Assembly (NCBI GenBank): GCA_007026445.1
Contig: VDMD01000038.1
Coordinates: forward strand, 186,001 to 250,000
Length of the DNA stretch: 64,000 bases
DNA from: Schizophyllum amplum
Taxonomy: Eukaryota; Basidiomycota; Agaricomycetes; Agaricales; Schizophyllaceae
Direction: 5' to 3'
Positions 1 to 12,183 of the stretch are shown one piece after another; position 1 is the first letter of the stretch, and each line of letters opens with the position of its first letter. Below the pieces are notes generated by a model. That model did no database searches. It had not been told where the DNA came from and worked only from the letters and a program-made list of their open reading frames with translations. A program made the position numbers and the translations under genes.

Positions 1-163
1 TAGGGAGCAATGTCCGGATACACCTAGCCTCGCAAAGCTGCAGAATCGCCCGTCTGTCTATTCATTCTGAATCGAGGAGCAGGACATACCACAGCAACTT
101 CAAGTCGATTGATTGGTCTGGAGCGAAACATGAAAAAGATATATGAGTACGTACGCCTCTACA
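1..163. other. Intergenic, left edge of window
   Basis: No coding signal is seen here. A five-base A run at 133-137 reads as TTTTT on the minus strand, just downstream of the tRNA-Glu gene. It is the likely RNA polymerase III terminator. Confidence 0.5.
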
Positions 164-235
164 TTCCGGTACGGGGAATCGAACCCCGAGCTGCCGCGTG
201 AAAGGCGGCAATGTTAGCCGTTACACCATACCGGA
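164..235 (-). tRNA. tRNA-Glu (anticodon UUC)
   Basis: Read on the minus strand this is a 72-nt cloverleaf without intron. The 7-bp acceptor stem TCCGGTA pairs with TACCGGA, the anticodon stem GCCGC/GCGGC closes the loop CTTTCAC (anticodon TTC), and the T arm contains GGTTCGATTCC, which is also the internal B box. The discriminator base is A. A T5 pol III terminator lies about 27 nt downstream. The gene differs at only a few positions from the copy at 52000-52071. Confidence 0.95.
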
Positions 236-573
236 TTGTGAAGGCATTTGGTATGTAGAATCTATCTACACCTAAAAAAAACTAAAGTCCCGAGTAGACG
301 TGCCTCGCGAAAACCATGTACATCTTCGCTCATCCGTAAACGCTATCGATGCAGCAAGTAATCGTTATTGTATATAGTACACTAGTCGAAGAGGGATGCA
401 AGGAATAAAAGTACAATGACTGACACCGAACCGCAGTCGGTCATCATGAAGCATAACGTTCGTGCGCGCTCTATCGTCCCCCTGGTCGTCTCCTTCAACA
501 ATCGCCATTCCACCCTACTTCCCTTCCCTCCGTTACCTGATCAATCCATATCTCCGCTACATATTTGCCCGCC
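236..573. other. Intergenic between tRNA-Glu and the P450 3' end
   Basis: This stretch holds the upstream side of the tRNA gene and the 3' flank of the P450 gene. No repeat or coding unit is recognised. Confidence 0.4.
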
Positions 574-3500
574 TCAGAACTCCGCCCCATACTCCTCCAA
601 CGCCTCCCTCAGGGCCTGCCCACCCTCCTCCCAGCTCAGCAACCGCCCGTCCTTCCCCCGGAAGCGCGATTCCCACTTAACCGAGAAAGGCTGTGGGTGC
701 GCGTTCGCGCTCTCCGTGAAGGCGAGCACATTGATCGGCCGGCAGGGGTCCGCGTTGATCTTGAAGGCCCAGAGGAGGAGCGCGGTGTTGAGGAAAACGG
801 ACGCGGTCGCCATATGCGAACCGGGGCAGACTCTGCCAAGGATGGGTTAGCAAATGAGTCAAGGCGGCATGGGGCGGAGAAGTGTGATGGCCAGAGAACA
901 GAACCGTACCTCCTCCCGAACCCAAACGGATAGTTCTTCATATCCTCCCTCAAGTTGCCCTCCTCGTCCAGCCACCGCTGCGGGTTGAACGCCTCCGGAT
1001 CAGGGAAACACGCCGGGTCGCGACCCACGCTCCAGACGTTGCCATATACGGTCGCGCCGGCGGGTATGAGCTGGCCTTCCCAGATGATGTCCTTGGTAGC
1101 CTTGTGTGGGGCACCTTAGATCAACCACAACTTTGAGCACATGCATAGAATCATAGAAAGAGCGACGCACCTCCTGCAGTCACCGGACGCCATCTGAACG
1201 ACTCGAGCACGAACGCCATCGTCTGCGGGAGCACGTCCTTGTCCGCGTAGGTGGGTACTATGCGTTCATAGTCAGCTTTGCTTTTACGCGAGGAGATAGC
1301 AATATGGCAAAATAATAAGAAACGTTGAAAGCGAGGACCCCCGAAAGAATATAAGCCACGTCTACCACCTCAGAAAATCCAACGCACAGGAAAAGTGCAG
1401 AAACTGATGAAGAAGACTCACCTCTCCCGCGCCCGATGACCGCCTCGAGCTCCTGCGCGACCTTCTCCTGCGCCTCGGGATGGGTGGCAGCAGCCATGAC
1501 GCAGACGCTGATCGCGGACGCCGTCGTGTCAGAGCCAGCACCGAACATAGAGCCTGAATATCGTGTCAGCTATCGAGTCGACACGCGTGCCAATTAATGA
1601 CAGCGTGAAGCGCCTTTGGAAAAGGTGCCATCACCCTGCAACATACCTGCCAAATACGCCGCCTCGCCATCGTCGAGCCCGAGAGCTTGCTGCTGCTCAA
1701 TGACATACGCGCCGAAAGAGGGCTTCAAGGTCGGATCGTTACGCGCCTGTCAAGAGATCGAACGGTCAGATTCCGTACTGATGCGAAAATTGACTGCCGC
1801 ACCTTCCGCTCCTTCACCTCCGCTAACTGCGTTTTGAACAAATCGAGCTCCTCCTGGTGGCCCTCCTGTAGCCAACGCAGGTAACCGGGGACATACCTGA
1901 TGGATGGCGAGTTAGCCCACGTAAAAGAGAAATGAATGGCCGCTCGGGTAGATGTCAGGTAGAAAGATGCAATGGGTATGTCCATGTCAACAACGCGGGG
2001 CGAGACCGCGCCAACGGCTCAAGTTAAAACACCGTAGACATCGCGAAGCGGCGACAGAACGTCGCGCCATTACGCGCGGTGATAGCGCCAACGCGCATCC
2101 CATACCGTGCCCGCCAGCTACGGGTGAACTAGAGATTACAAGAGTACCGCACGGGCGGAAGAGCCAATGTCGTTGATAGAAAGCCCATGCCGGCGACAGA
2201 GATCCCGAGAAGATTATGACAGGAGGTGACAACTCACTTCAGCCAAGGGTAGATGTCCACTTTCCACACGCCAGGTCGAAGTGAGACGCCTAGCCGCGTC
2301 AAGCACCTATGTATGGCAGATTAGCGTCATGAACAACAAAGGACATGTCCGCGCGCGAAGAGGCCCTCTCCGCGGCTTCGAGCGGACCCCGCTCTTGGCG
2401 GCGGAGTACACCGACAGTAGCACGAGATAAGTGAAGTCTTACGCACCTATTTACGGCCTGCACCTCTGGGTCGTCGTAAGATTTGGGCACCTTGCCGTAC
2501 GCGAGGACCATCACGACTGCCGCGGCGTACCTAGGAGCGCGTCAGTACAGATGCAGACTCTAGCACGAAGCTGGTGGTCACGAAAAGAATAGGGCGGATA
2601 GTGCTCGTCAAGTATGAGAGCATACCGGGCAGCGTTAGCGCCGGATATCTCGAAGCTGTCCCGAAGCAAGGACGGGTGATGCAAGGAGGCTGACGATAGA
2701 CGCCGGGCTGTCACCCACGGCCCATACCATTGCGTTTGCCTGACGCACCCCAGAGGCCTGATGAGATATGAACTTACTGCTTAGCATGATCCTGATGTCT
2801 CTCCGGCGCGTCAACGATGTCGAAGAGATGCTGCTTGGCCATCGCCATCATCGTCGGGGTGTAGGTCGTGATAGACTTGGGCTGGAGATGTGAGTGGAGG
2901 GCCCTGGAATAGGTTTATGGAGGAAAGGATGACACAGAAATGCGACAATAGAATGACGAAGCAGGATGACGGTGCGCAAAGGTTACATGGCAGAGAAGCA
3001 CGGCACAAGGGGTCGGCAGGGGAGAAGAGCAGGCCGAACAGCGGCAACGTCAAGCAGCGGGCGGCAGAAGAGGGGCGGGAGCAGAATAGAGGAACCCAAC
3101 GTCAGCGATCGCGTCTTGAGAACGGCAGCCGGACCGTACTCACCTTCGTAGTTTCTTGAAGCGATCGCCCGCTGGAGTGAGCAGCATACGCATGCCGCCG
3201 CTCAGCGTCTCTCCGGCAGCGATTTGGCGCGGGCGGTCCATGGTGCCCGCGCCCTCCTTCTCCATCACCTCGACCGCGGGCTTCATGCGCCCGATGACGA
3301 CCGACACCGGCGAGAAGGGACCTTGGCGGAAGGAGAAGATGGGCCCGTAGATCTGCGTCTGCGTCTCGAAGAAGCGATAGGCGCTATATGCGGGGGTCAA
3401 TCAGGGCCAGGGCAAGTGGTAGCAGAGCGGAGGTACGCACAAGGCATCGGGGATGGAGACGCCCCAGAGCCAGTGGCCCTTGGGTCCTGGAGGTAAGGGT

Positions 3501-3607
3501 ACGCCACTGTTGCCCTTGTTCGCGATGCGGTTCTTGATGTAGACGAGGAGGGTGGCCGTGAGGAGGACGAGAGCGATGGTCTGGGAATGGATGTCGAGTA
3601 CTGCCAT
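574..3607 (-). CDS. Cytochrome P450 monooxygenase, membrane-anchored, multi-exon
   Basis: A heme-thiolate monooxygenase, predicted to sit in the ER membrane and take electrons from a P450 reductase; the substrate cannot be read from sequence. The start at 3607 gives an N-terminal hydrophobic anchor (ALVLLTATLLVYIKN) followed by the proline hinge PLPPGPKGHW. In order come the I-helix motif GAGSDTTAS (near 1540), the ExxR motif ESFR (near 1190), the PERF-like region DPEAFNPQRWLDEEG (near 980) and the heme-binding motif FGFGRRVCPGSHMA. The last is split by an intron between FGFGRR and VCPG, about 835-930. About ten short introns interrupt the gene, and all hallmark residues survive splicing. It resembles the large agaricomycete group annotated as O-methylsterigmatocystin oxidoreductase-like. 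That label does not imply that chemistry. The gene appears intact. Confidence 0.9.
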
Positions 3608-3856
3608 CGTGGTTGGCGTGAAAGACGCGGGCGTGTTGCCACTCTGCTCTTCGCGATCGCGGTGGATGATATGCGCGTTTCGTCCTCAGAGTCGTAGCCA
3701 AGGGTCTCGACTCTAGTGGTCGCTGGGCGAGTGGTCCAACGAGTTCTTGTCGTCGTGCTCGTCGTCAAAATTGGGAAACGCGTCGATGATGAAGGTAGAA
3801 GACAAGAAAAATGCGAGACGCCACGGAGCCTATTGTATGGAGCCTGAGATCCGAGT

Positions 3857-3865
3857 ATTATATAG
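3857..3865 (-). promoter_or_regulatory. Candidate TATA element for the P450 gene
   Basis: The minus strand reads CTATATAATAC about 250 nt upstream of the P450 start at 3607. It is plausible as a core promoter element, but the distance would imply a 5' UTR of about 200 nt or an upstream intron. Confidence 0.3.
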
Positions 3866-4540
3866 GTCTCGCATCCTAGTCATGGGGACATGTTGTCGTT
3901 CGCGCATAGGGGTGATCCGATCGCAGATGGGGGAAGCGCGCCCCGGAACCAACGCACCACGGCACCGCCGACCCGTCGCCTGCGCGGGGCACGACGCGTC
4001 GCATCTCGGGAGTTGCACGTCAACCCCACCGATATTCGTCCAGTAACCTCTGCTTATCATTCTGGAGTACCGCACGCCGGACGTACGGCCGTCCACAAGG
4101 ACGCGCAGGCCAGGCGTGCGCCGGATGAAAGAGTATGTCTGCCGGACAAGAGGGCGTATCGCCGGTTGATGGAGGGGACAAAGAACAATGCGTGGGAATA
4201 TCAGAGTGCGGGGTATCGCGCAACGTGGCGCGCATTGTCGGGCACCTTCCCAAACGGGATGCTCGCCTGACGCTTGTTGCGTGGACGCCGGACGGCTTCC
4301 GCGTCTTGTGAGCCCTGTGAGCGGCTGGCGCTTACAGAGCCTGTGTCGCTTACACGACGACCAACACACTGCGAAAGGGCTGCGTTACTCGATCGATCTC
4401 ATCATGGGGATTTGAGGCCAGTGCCCCGTGGGGAGGCCGAGGCGCTCTCCCGGGATGGCGGAGGAGTGCAGGAAATTGAATGCGCTCAACAAGCTCGCGC
4501 ATGGCTTCGCGAAGGCACCATTCACAAATCACATCGAGAG
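3866..4540. other. Intergenic, no recognised gene
   Basis: Open frames here are short and overlap one another on both strands without conserved motifs. I see no coding unit. Confidence 0.4.
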
Positions 4541-6085
4541 ACATCACCTGTTCTATGGGTCTCACATGAACAATAGCAAGGACATTGCATCAACCTATAC
4601 AAGATCGGCGACGTTGGCGATCGACAATACATGGGTTTCGAATAGGCAACGCTTCCTTTGAGAATCCCCAGTTGTCCGAGGTTGTCCGCTGCACTGCTGC
4701 ATGACGCTGAGATGCGCGTCCCGGGTGCGCTGGTGTTCCGCGTATGCGGTGGTGAACGCGTCGGCGGCATGGCGGGCGGCGCTACGGTGATGAGTCTGGC
4801 GTGCAGGTGACGAAATAACACAGGGAGCAAAGCAGATCGTAGCGCCGCAAGGCGCAAAGGCGAGATGGTAAGACTGGGACGAAGGACCTCGAGTCGCCAT
4901 TCGAGGTCGCCACCATTCTGTCGGTATAGGGCTATGATGCATCCGGACCGTCGCCAAGGTCATGGGCTCTCATCGCACGAAGCTCTGGCCATTGGGGCAA
5001 TCCTAGAGCTCTCGGAAGACCGTTCCAAAACTTCTCTCGCGCGAGACCATGTTGTTGCTCGAAAGACTGTCTGCACGGCGAGCACATGCCGGCCGTTGCC
5101 AAAAAACCGAGCACATGCCCATTTATCGACGCCTGGGGTTCGAAGAATGCGAGAGGCTTTATGAGGTAGGCAATCCCCCCGCACAACATAGTCCGTTCTC
5201 GGAGACAGACGAAGGGCTGGTCACAATCGGGAGGAGCAACTTCTGGCGGCTCGAAGCAGAAAGAGCTGCGGGCGTGTACTTCCATCCTCCATGCCTGGAT
5301 GACATCGGCAGTGCCCAAGCCAGATATGAACCCTTCCATTTTCCAAGTCGTCGAGTGCACCCGCTGCAGTGGGCATTATGAAGCATACCAGGAAGGAGCC
5401 AAAGTGAACCAATCTCCTTGGCGCAGAAGTAAGATGCGATTATAAGCTCGATGCTACGACACGCGTCACGGCGGCGCTCCTTCGACGACGGTTTCCAGGA
5501 GTCGACGTCGGATGGAAAGTCTGCATCAAGATGGCGTAGGGCGCGCTGTCGGAGGTAGGCCACGTCGTACTTGTGGCTGAGACGGAGGACAGCAAGTAAC
5601 TTGGGACCGCCGATCTCGTGGGGATAGACTTCAAAATATCTACAAGCGCACTGTTACTGGTCAGTCGTGACGATCGAACACGATGAGGATATTGCGCACC
5701 CTGGTAGCAACATCGACTTGAGCCAGTGCATGACATCGTCTGGGTCATCCGGGAAGGCCATCAGAGGGAGCCCCTCGACAGTCTCCGCGTCTCCGGGCTG
5801 CGTAAAGGAGAACATATCGGCAAGGACCGGGGAGTGCTCGACGAGGAAGCCCTTATATACGCGGCAAAGGCGCTCGCCGACGCGGATGACGACGTTACCG
5901 TCGGGGAACCAGAGATCCTCCTGTTCAGTACAAGGCATCGAAGGGGAAGCAAGTCGCTGAGCTGAAGGCTGAAGTTGAAGACAAAGATGAGTAGATGGAA
6001 GCGAACAACAAGCGTTCAAGTCTGGTTCAAGTCGTCGCTGCAGCCCGCGTGTGTTCCGAATCAAGGTGGTTCGGACCGGCCGCCG
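4541..6085. repeat. Duplicated block, copy A (partner at 44399-45940)
   Basis: This block aligns by eye with 44399-45940 in the same orientation, starting at the shared ACATCACCTG. It runs through the 3' flank and coding region of the BTB gene to the shared CGGCCGCCG near 6080 (copy A) and 45930 (copy B). The two copies differ by many substitutions and several small indels, so this is an old duplication. The partner block is followed closely by a secreted-protein gene. Here the matching remnant of that gene lies 2.3 kb further on, at 8387-8617. Confidence 0.8.
4932..5938 (-). CDS. BTB/POZ-domain protein (copy A), possibly decaying
   Basis: BTB domains mediate protein-protein contacts. This divergent agaricomycete family has no assigned role. 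Exon 1 (5938-5702) begins MPCTEQEDLWFPDGNVV and carries the BTB core (GERLCRVYKGFLVEHSPVLA). Exon 2 (5639-5389) continues with YFEVYPHEIGG and LSHKYDVAYLRQRAL. Compared with copy B, a 17-nt loss and a 7-nt gain near 5330-5385 break the frame. Excising 5333-5388 (56 nt, GTATGC...AAG) restores it exactly and joins LLPG to FISGLGTADVI. The C-terminal exon then ends with the family signature LAREKFWNGLP and a stop at 4932. The gene is therefore either a working gene with a young intron or a frameshifted pseudogene. Confidence 0.6.
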
Positions 6086-6774
6086 GGGCCCGGTTCTGAT
6101 AATATCCCCAAAAGTCATCCGACCTGGACCCACAACGTCTGCACACACCACCGGCCTCCATCCAGACATACCGTCGCGGAGCAGGACCGGGCGCCATCCT
6201 TCGTGGAACTGCAGGAAGTAAGCCTTGTTGGCGTCGAACACGGCGGGCTCGGTTCCTTTCACTCGCTTGCGCGCGTCTTGCAAGAGCTGGTTGAAGATGA
6301 GGACGTTACGGCCGTCGCCGTGTATAGCGCCAATAATTGATCATCGTTACAAACGCGATGTTCTGGAGCCCTCTGTTACTGCGCTCATGTGACCGGTGAG
6401 AGCCATCTCAGGGCAGATACGCGTCTCCTGCCAGCGCCAACTCTGCATAGGCACTGGTAATTCCAATAATTGTCCAATGAGGCCAGGTAGCGCAAGGTTG
6501 AAAGTTACATTCAAGATGTTTACACCCAGCTTCTGAGTCCTAGCACTAATGACGAGGAATGTATTTCCCTCCGAAGTAGGGTTGCATAGTATCGCAAGTG
6601 GTCGCGTTTTTGGCGACGGTCAGTGACAGGGTTTTGTGGACGCTCCCAGTTCCTGTTTCATTCATTATTCGTCCTACTTTCTTGTTACATACCCTGGAAT
6701 GCAAAGGGACGAATGCATTGCGCACACGAAGTCATAATGGTCGCTGAATAATTTGAGAATGGCTAGTACCTATA
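6086..6774. other. Left part of the segment separating the BTB gene from the secreted-protein remnant
   Basis: This is sequence absent from the equivalent place in copy B. Apart from the coding-like fragment listed at 6172-6352, nothing is recognised. Confidence 0.4.
6172..6352 (-). pseudogene. Unrecognised coding-like fragment
   Basis: The minus strand has an open frame with protein-like composition (GAIHGDGRNVLIFNQLL, then VFDANKAYFLQFHEGW) ending at a good splice donor, GTATGT at 6171. I do not recognise the family. No upstream exon could be found. The fragment lies in the segment that carries the truncated F-box pseudogene, so it is probably the broken end of another gene. It could still be part of the 5' region of the BTB gene. 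Confidence 0.3.
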
Positions 6775-8386
6775 TCACAGGTTTGAATGATCCGTATCGT
6801 AATCGTCATCCTTCAGAGGATTCAGCTCTCCCTCGCTCTGCCCGCTATCTACCTCCTGCCTACGCGCGAGCGCGCTGGACCGGCCGCGGCGCTCTTGCGC
6901 ACGGACAAACCGCAGCATAGGTAAGAGGCGCTCGACTTGCCTCCATTTCCTTTGCCGCCTTCTTCCTGCATCGAATTCTTCTTCCGCGTCTGAATCACTG
7001 TTCTCCAGATCGTCGTCGCTGTTTACTGAGTCGAGATTTGGAAATATAGCTGAGAGGAACGCGGCAACGACACGCGCGCTCTTGACAGGCGACAATGGGA
7101 CATCAAGGCGGGTGAGACTGCGCTGCCACACGTCGCATGTAGCGTCTTCGCTGTACACGACGGATGTGGCATCAAAGTCGAGGGTGAGGAAGCGCAGGTG
7201 GGGACAGTAGTAGCGTGCGAGGGCGACCAGCGATTGAATTGTAGCCACATGTGGGCGCCTAGCTTTGTCCCAGGTGGTGTACAGGTCGAGTTCTTCCATC
7301 GCGGGCCAGGCCATTGCTACTTAGGTCGCGTATGTGACGGTCGTCCAGGAAAAACCCCTGATGGCATCCCAGTCGGAGATGCGTGAGAAGCGGGAAGACG
7401 AAGAGCTGGCGCAGATCCTCGAATTTAAGAGCGTGAGGCCAACCGGCGCCGTCCTCGGGTACCCGTGAGTCGGGGTCATCGTTGAGCTCCTCGAGCGTCA
7501 TGCGACGAAGCGCTAGAGGCACGCAGGACTGTGTTATCACTGGAAGGGATGACGGCCACCCGTACTCCAGCCCGTCGCCGTACCTCTCGATCTTGAGCAA
7601 CTCAAGGTCGAGTTTCGACTGTCCTAAGCTCAAGAAGCGAGCACCGTACTCCATTGAGGAGGCTCGTTTGTCAAGCTAACGCAGAGCTGGGAATACCGGT
7701 CCTGGAATGGGCGACAAGTACGAGGGTTCTTCGCACGCATCCCGAATTTCGAGGTATCGCAGGTGAGGAAATGCCGCTACTTTGTGGAGGTCCGTCTTGC
7801 TGAGATGCGCGATTGATAGCGAATGAATGTGATTCCAGCGCGAGGCGACCTCGGAGACGATACGGTCATGATCTTCGCTGCCGCCGGAGTAGGTACCGAC
7901 GAGGGAGAAGTCGCGGACATTGGGACAGAGAGTATGTAGGCGTGCAAGAAGCGGCAAGGCACTCTCGTCATAGGAGTCGGGTTCCAGATAAATATGGAGT
8001 GTCGTGATGTCTTTGTGGAGGAAGAGTAGAATGTAATCGAGAAATTCGCCTGGTATTTCAAGCCATTCAAGGCTCCGAAGGTTGGACAGGAGATGGCCTG
8101 GGCGCTCAGTGGAGAGGGAGGCGAGACGCGGTATAGCGGGTGGGAGTGAGAACATGACGCTCAAGGACTGCACCAGGGACGCGTAGAAGTTGAAAATGTT
8201 GAGGTCCTTCGGATCAATGGTTTCGGTAGTCTCCTATGTCCTCTATGAGCACAGCTCGTGTTCCGGCACCGACACATGACTTACGATGTCAACGCTGCTT
8301 GGTAGAGTACACGACAACGGCTGGGGACTGCGCAGCCTCTTCCACAAAGCCGATACAGCGGGAATGAAGAAACATTTGCAGCATCA
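6775..8386 (-). pseudogene. F-box/LRR-type protein, 5'-truncated and broken
   Basis: The translation matches the leucine-rich half of the large agaricomycete F-box family: ALWKRLRSPQPLSCTLP, then a GTAAGT...TAG intron (8234-8284), then DPKDLNIFNFYASLVQSL. Later come FPALR, ARFLSLGQSKL and the typical MAWPAMEELDLYTTW and ATIQSLVALARYYCPHL. Three lesions argue for a pseudogene. The frame opens just after a TGA at 8384-8386 with no start codon and no F-box. An in-frame TAG at 7676-7678 interrupts otherwise continuous homology (LR*LDKR). A frame change near 7320 separates the middle from the C-terminal part. A 48-nt in-frame GT-AG removal could bypass the TAG, but the other two lesions remain. 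The acidic C-terminus ends DTDHSNL. Confidence 0.75.
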
Positions 8387-8617
8387 TGCAGGTGTTTGCC
8401 TCCGCGTAGAGGTAGGCGCCGCAGCAACACGGACCGAGGGATTTAAGCGAGTACGATGCGTGGGGAGGCAGTTGCAGCAGTCACACCTGCATCAGCGCTA
8501 GGAAACAGTCAGAGTCGCTCGCATAGCGCGGCGACCTCCTGGTAGGCGCGACGCAAGGGGTTGGCCGCAGCGAACGCGGCAAGAAACACGGCCAGCAGGA
8601 GGGCGGTGAGCCTGTAT
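8387..8617 (-). pseudogene. Remnant of a small secreted cysteine-rich protein gene
   Basis: This matches the intact gene at 46117-46455. The signal peptide region (LLLAVFLAAFAAANPL, YQEV, YASDSDC) and a later part (YSLKSLGPCCCGAYLYAEAN, then TC) are recognisable in different frames. The initiator ATG has become ATA at 8615-8617. Frameshifts and stops follow the YASD motif, and the last third is missing. Homology stops at codon ANTC near 8388, exactly where F-box/LRR sequence begins. It is clearly non-functional as a secreted protein. Confidence 0.8.
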
Positions 8618-8771
8618 TATCGGTCGTAGATGAGAGATGTGAGAGACGCCGAAGGATGCACGGCAGCCCGAAGAAACATAAATTCGCGAAAGTGAAGTCG
8701 GGCGGGTATAAAAATCGACGGCGTTGAAGATAGCATCTGCGTCTGATTACTAGGGTTCCGTCTTCGACGAT
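8618..8771. other. Intergenic
   Basis: This contains GGGTATAAAAATC near 8702 on the plus strand, with no plus-strand gene to serve. Nothing else is recognised. Confidence 0.35.
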
Positions 8772-10203
<1,432 letters not shown>

Positions 10204-10849
10204 GACGAGCTCTGAGTCTATGGATTGGACTGAGATGAGGAGCCTGAGGCTCGATGATGTTGGATGAGGATGCCGATCCCGATGCCGATGAGGTCAGAAG
10301 CAAGCGATCGGGGAACTTGAAGCGCGTGTTTATCCCGGCGGCAAGACAGCGGCAAGGTGCCGACACGTGCCCGAGCCGCGGAGCATTGCTGGTCTGCCTC
10401 CGGCCCCGATCGGAAGCAATGCAAGGCTTGCAGTTTGTCGGTGGCGCTGGCGGCTGCATTCCTTTGTTCCCGGATCGGGGAGAATGTCATTCGAGGCTGT
10501 CCAGAGCGCTGGAGGCGCGCTAGTCTGCCCTGCGGCGAACCTTCTCGATATGTAGACAGATAACATATTTCGTGTTGGGAGAAAAAGCAGAGCATGGATT
10601 ATACTACAACAGGTCATGTACATACACACCAACGGAATCATGGTACAGAGGGAAACATGCAAGAACGTAGCGGTCATTGTAACAGGTCTCGTACGCGAAG
10701 TGACGATCAGCGAAGGGTGTAGAAGGCGAGAGAAGGAGAATGCGTTGTAAGAAAAGACAGCATGTCATAGCAGCAAACGGCAGTCTTGGGCCTTGGCCCT
10801 CTGTCTAAACAGAATCCAGATTGCATGGACTCAGCTTAAAGCTGAGCCC
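10204..10849. other. Intergenic between CDD1 5' and the UbiA-like gene 3'
   Basis: Two overlapping long open frames near 10218-10595 on the minus strand have no recognisable motifs and are likely chance. This stretch should contain the CDD1 promoter. Confidence 0.4.
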
Positions 10850-12082
10850 CTACATGGCAGCGCCCCGAAGGCGATGGAAGATCGGCAGGGCGTGGCACGA
10901 AATGAGCCACATCTGACAGCGAGAGTTAATTGCTTTCTTATCGCAAAAAGCACCGGATACGCACGTTGTACCACCAATATGCACGGCGATCGGACTCCTC
11001 TGTGTAATCCGTGACAAAGAGGTAGGTCGAGACCGTGGCGAGGACGTATAGCAATAGGCTGAAGCCTGCAGGCGGGAGCCAGAAGTAGACGAGGCCCGTC
11101 GTCCATGCAAACAGGAGCGCGCCAAGGGACCATCGGCCGACGCCCTGGGGAAGGATCAACGCGAGCGTCTTCCGACCGATGGCCGCGTCGCCCTCGCGGT
11201 CACGGAAGTCCTGCGCCTGGCCCTGCGTTGGAGGTCAGCTGCTGTTTACGGCAATACGGTAACAAAAACAAGGTGCTGACCGTGGTCGCGAAGATAGCGC
11301 CGGTCATGACGAGCGCCATCCATGATAGGTGAGAGAGCGGCCGGTCGTGGTCTGAGAACAAGACATCAAGGAAAGTCAGTGACGCGCTCGGCTAAGTAGA
11401 ATGTGAGAGGGACCGCACCGAAGCACACGGACATGCCCCAGCAGTAGCAGATATAGCCGATGGCAGACAACGCGGACTTCATCACCCAGTTGCGCGCAAG
11501 TCCGAACTCGTTGTACGCGAAGATGGCGGCAAAATAGATGAGACTGGGCGTGAGCAGGCCGTGCCGTGCGCTCATGATGAAAGACGCGATGACGAGGCAG
11601 ATGTAGAGCGTCTGCGTCGACTCGGGGGTGATGCGGCCGGAGGGAATGGGACGGTGAGGCTTCGCGAGCTTGTCCTCGTCAAGGCCGACGATCTATCGCA
11701 CGTCAATACACGTCGAAGCCGAGTGCCACGCGTCATTCTCACCTGGTTCTTTGTCTGAGGGAACGAGTGAGCTGGCTGCGAAGCGCGACGTGAGACAGAT
11801 TCCCTCACCTCGAAGGCCATGAGATGCAACTCCGTCCAGACAAAGCCCTCCAGGAACGCAACCAGATCCGTCGGTCCGGCAAGGACCATGCTCATCGACA
11901 GCTGCGCATTCGGCGTCAATGGCTGGGACCTGAGTGCACATCTTCCGAAGACTTACCGCGGGACCAAGGATGGGAACGATGTCGGACTTGCTGAAGAGGT
12001 AGCCCGTATAGAGGCCCCCGAGGACAGTGCTCGCCATAGCGCGCGGTGCCGCGAGCGCTTCGTTGAAAACCTTGACCACCAT
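10850..12082 (-). CDS. UbiA-type membrane prenyltransferase
   Basis: UbiA-family enzymes are multi-helix membrane proteins that transfer or cyclise isoprenoid diphosphates using magnesium bound by two Asp-rich motifs. The proposed exons give SKSDIVPILGPA; NAQLSMSMVLAGPTDLVAFL; NQIVGLDEDKLAKPHRPIPS (first motif); FAYNEFGLARNWVMKSALSA; and QAQDFRDREGDAAIGRKTL (second motif, canonical DxxDxxGD). These are followed by helices GALLFAWTTGLVYFW and FSLLLYVLATVSTYLF. A final intron (GTGCGT...TCAG) yields the terminal MWLISCHALPIF and a stop at 10850. The first motif has NQ where the bacterial enzymes have ND, as I recall being common in basidiomycete members. Product and pathway are unknown. An extra upstream exon cannot be excluded. 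Confidence 0.75.
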
Positions 12083-12087
12083 GTCAA

Positions 12088-12183
12088 GAGGAGGAGAAGG
12101 GGGGTAGAGGAAGGAGGTGGAGGGGGGTGGAGAACGGAAGAGGAAGAGAGGAGGGGGAGGGGGAGGGGACGGGAGACACGAAG
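12088..12183. repeat. Purine-rich tract upstream of the UbiA-like gene
   Basis: About 95 nt of almost pure G/A on the plus strand (C/T on the minus strand) end a few nt upstream of the UbiA-like start codon. CT-rich stretches next to start codons are common in fungal promoters. This one is unusually long and pure. Confidence 0.6.
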
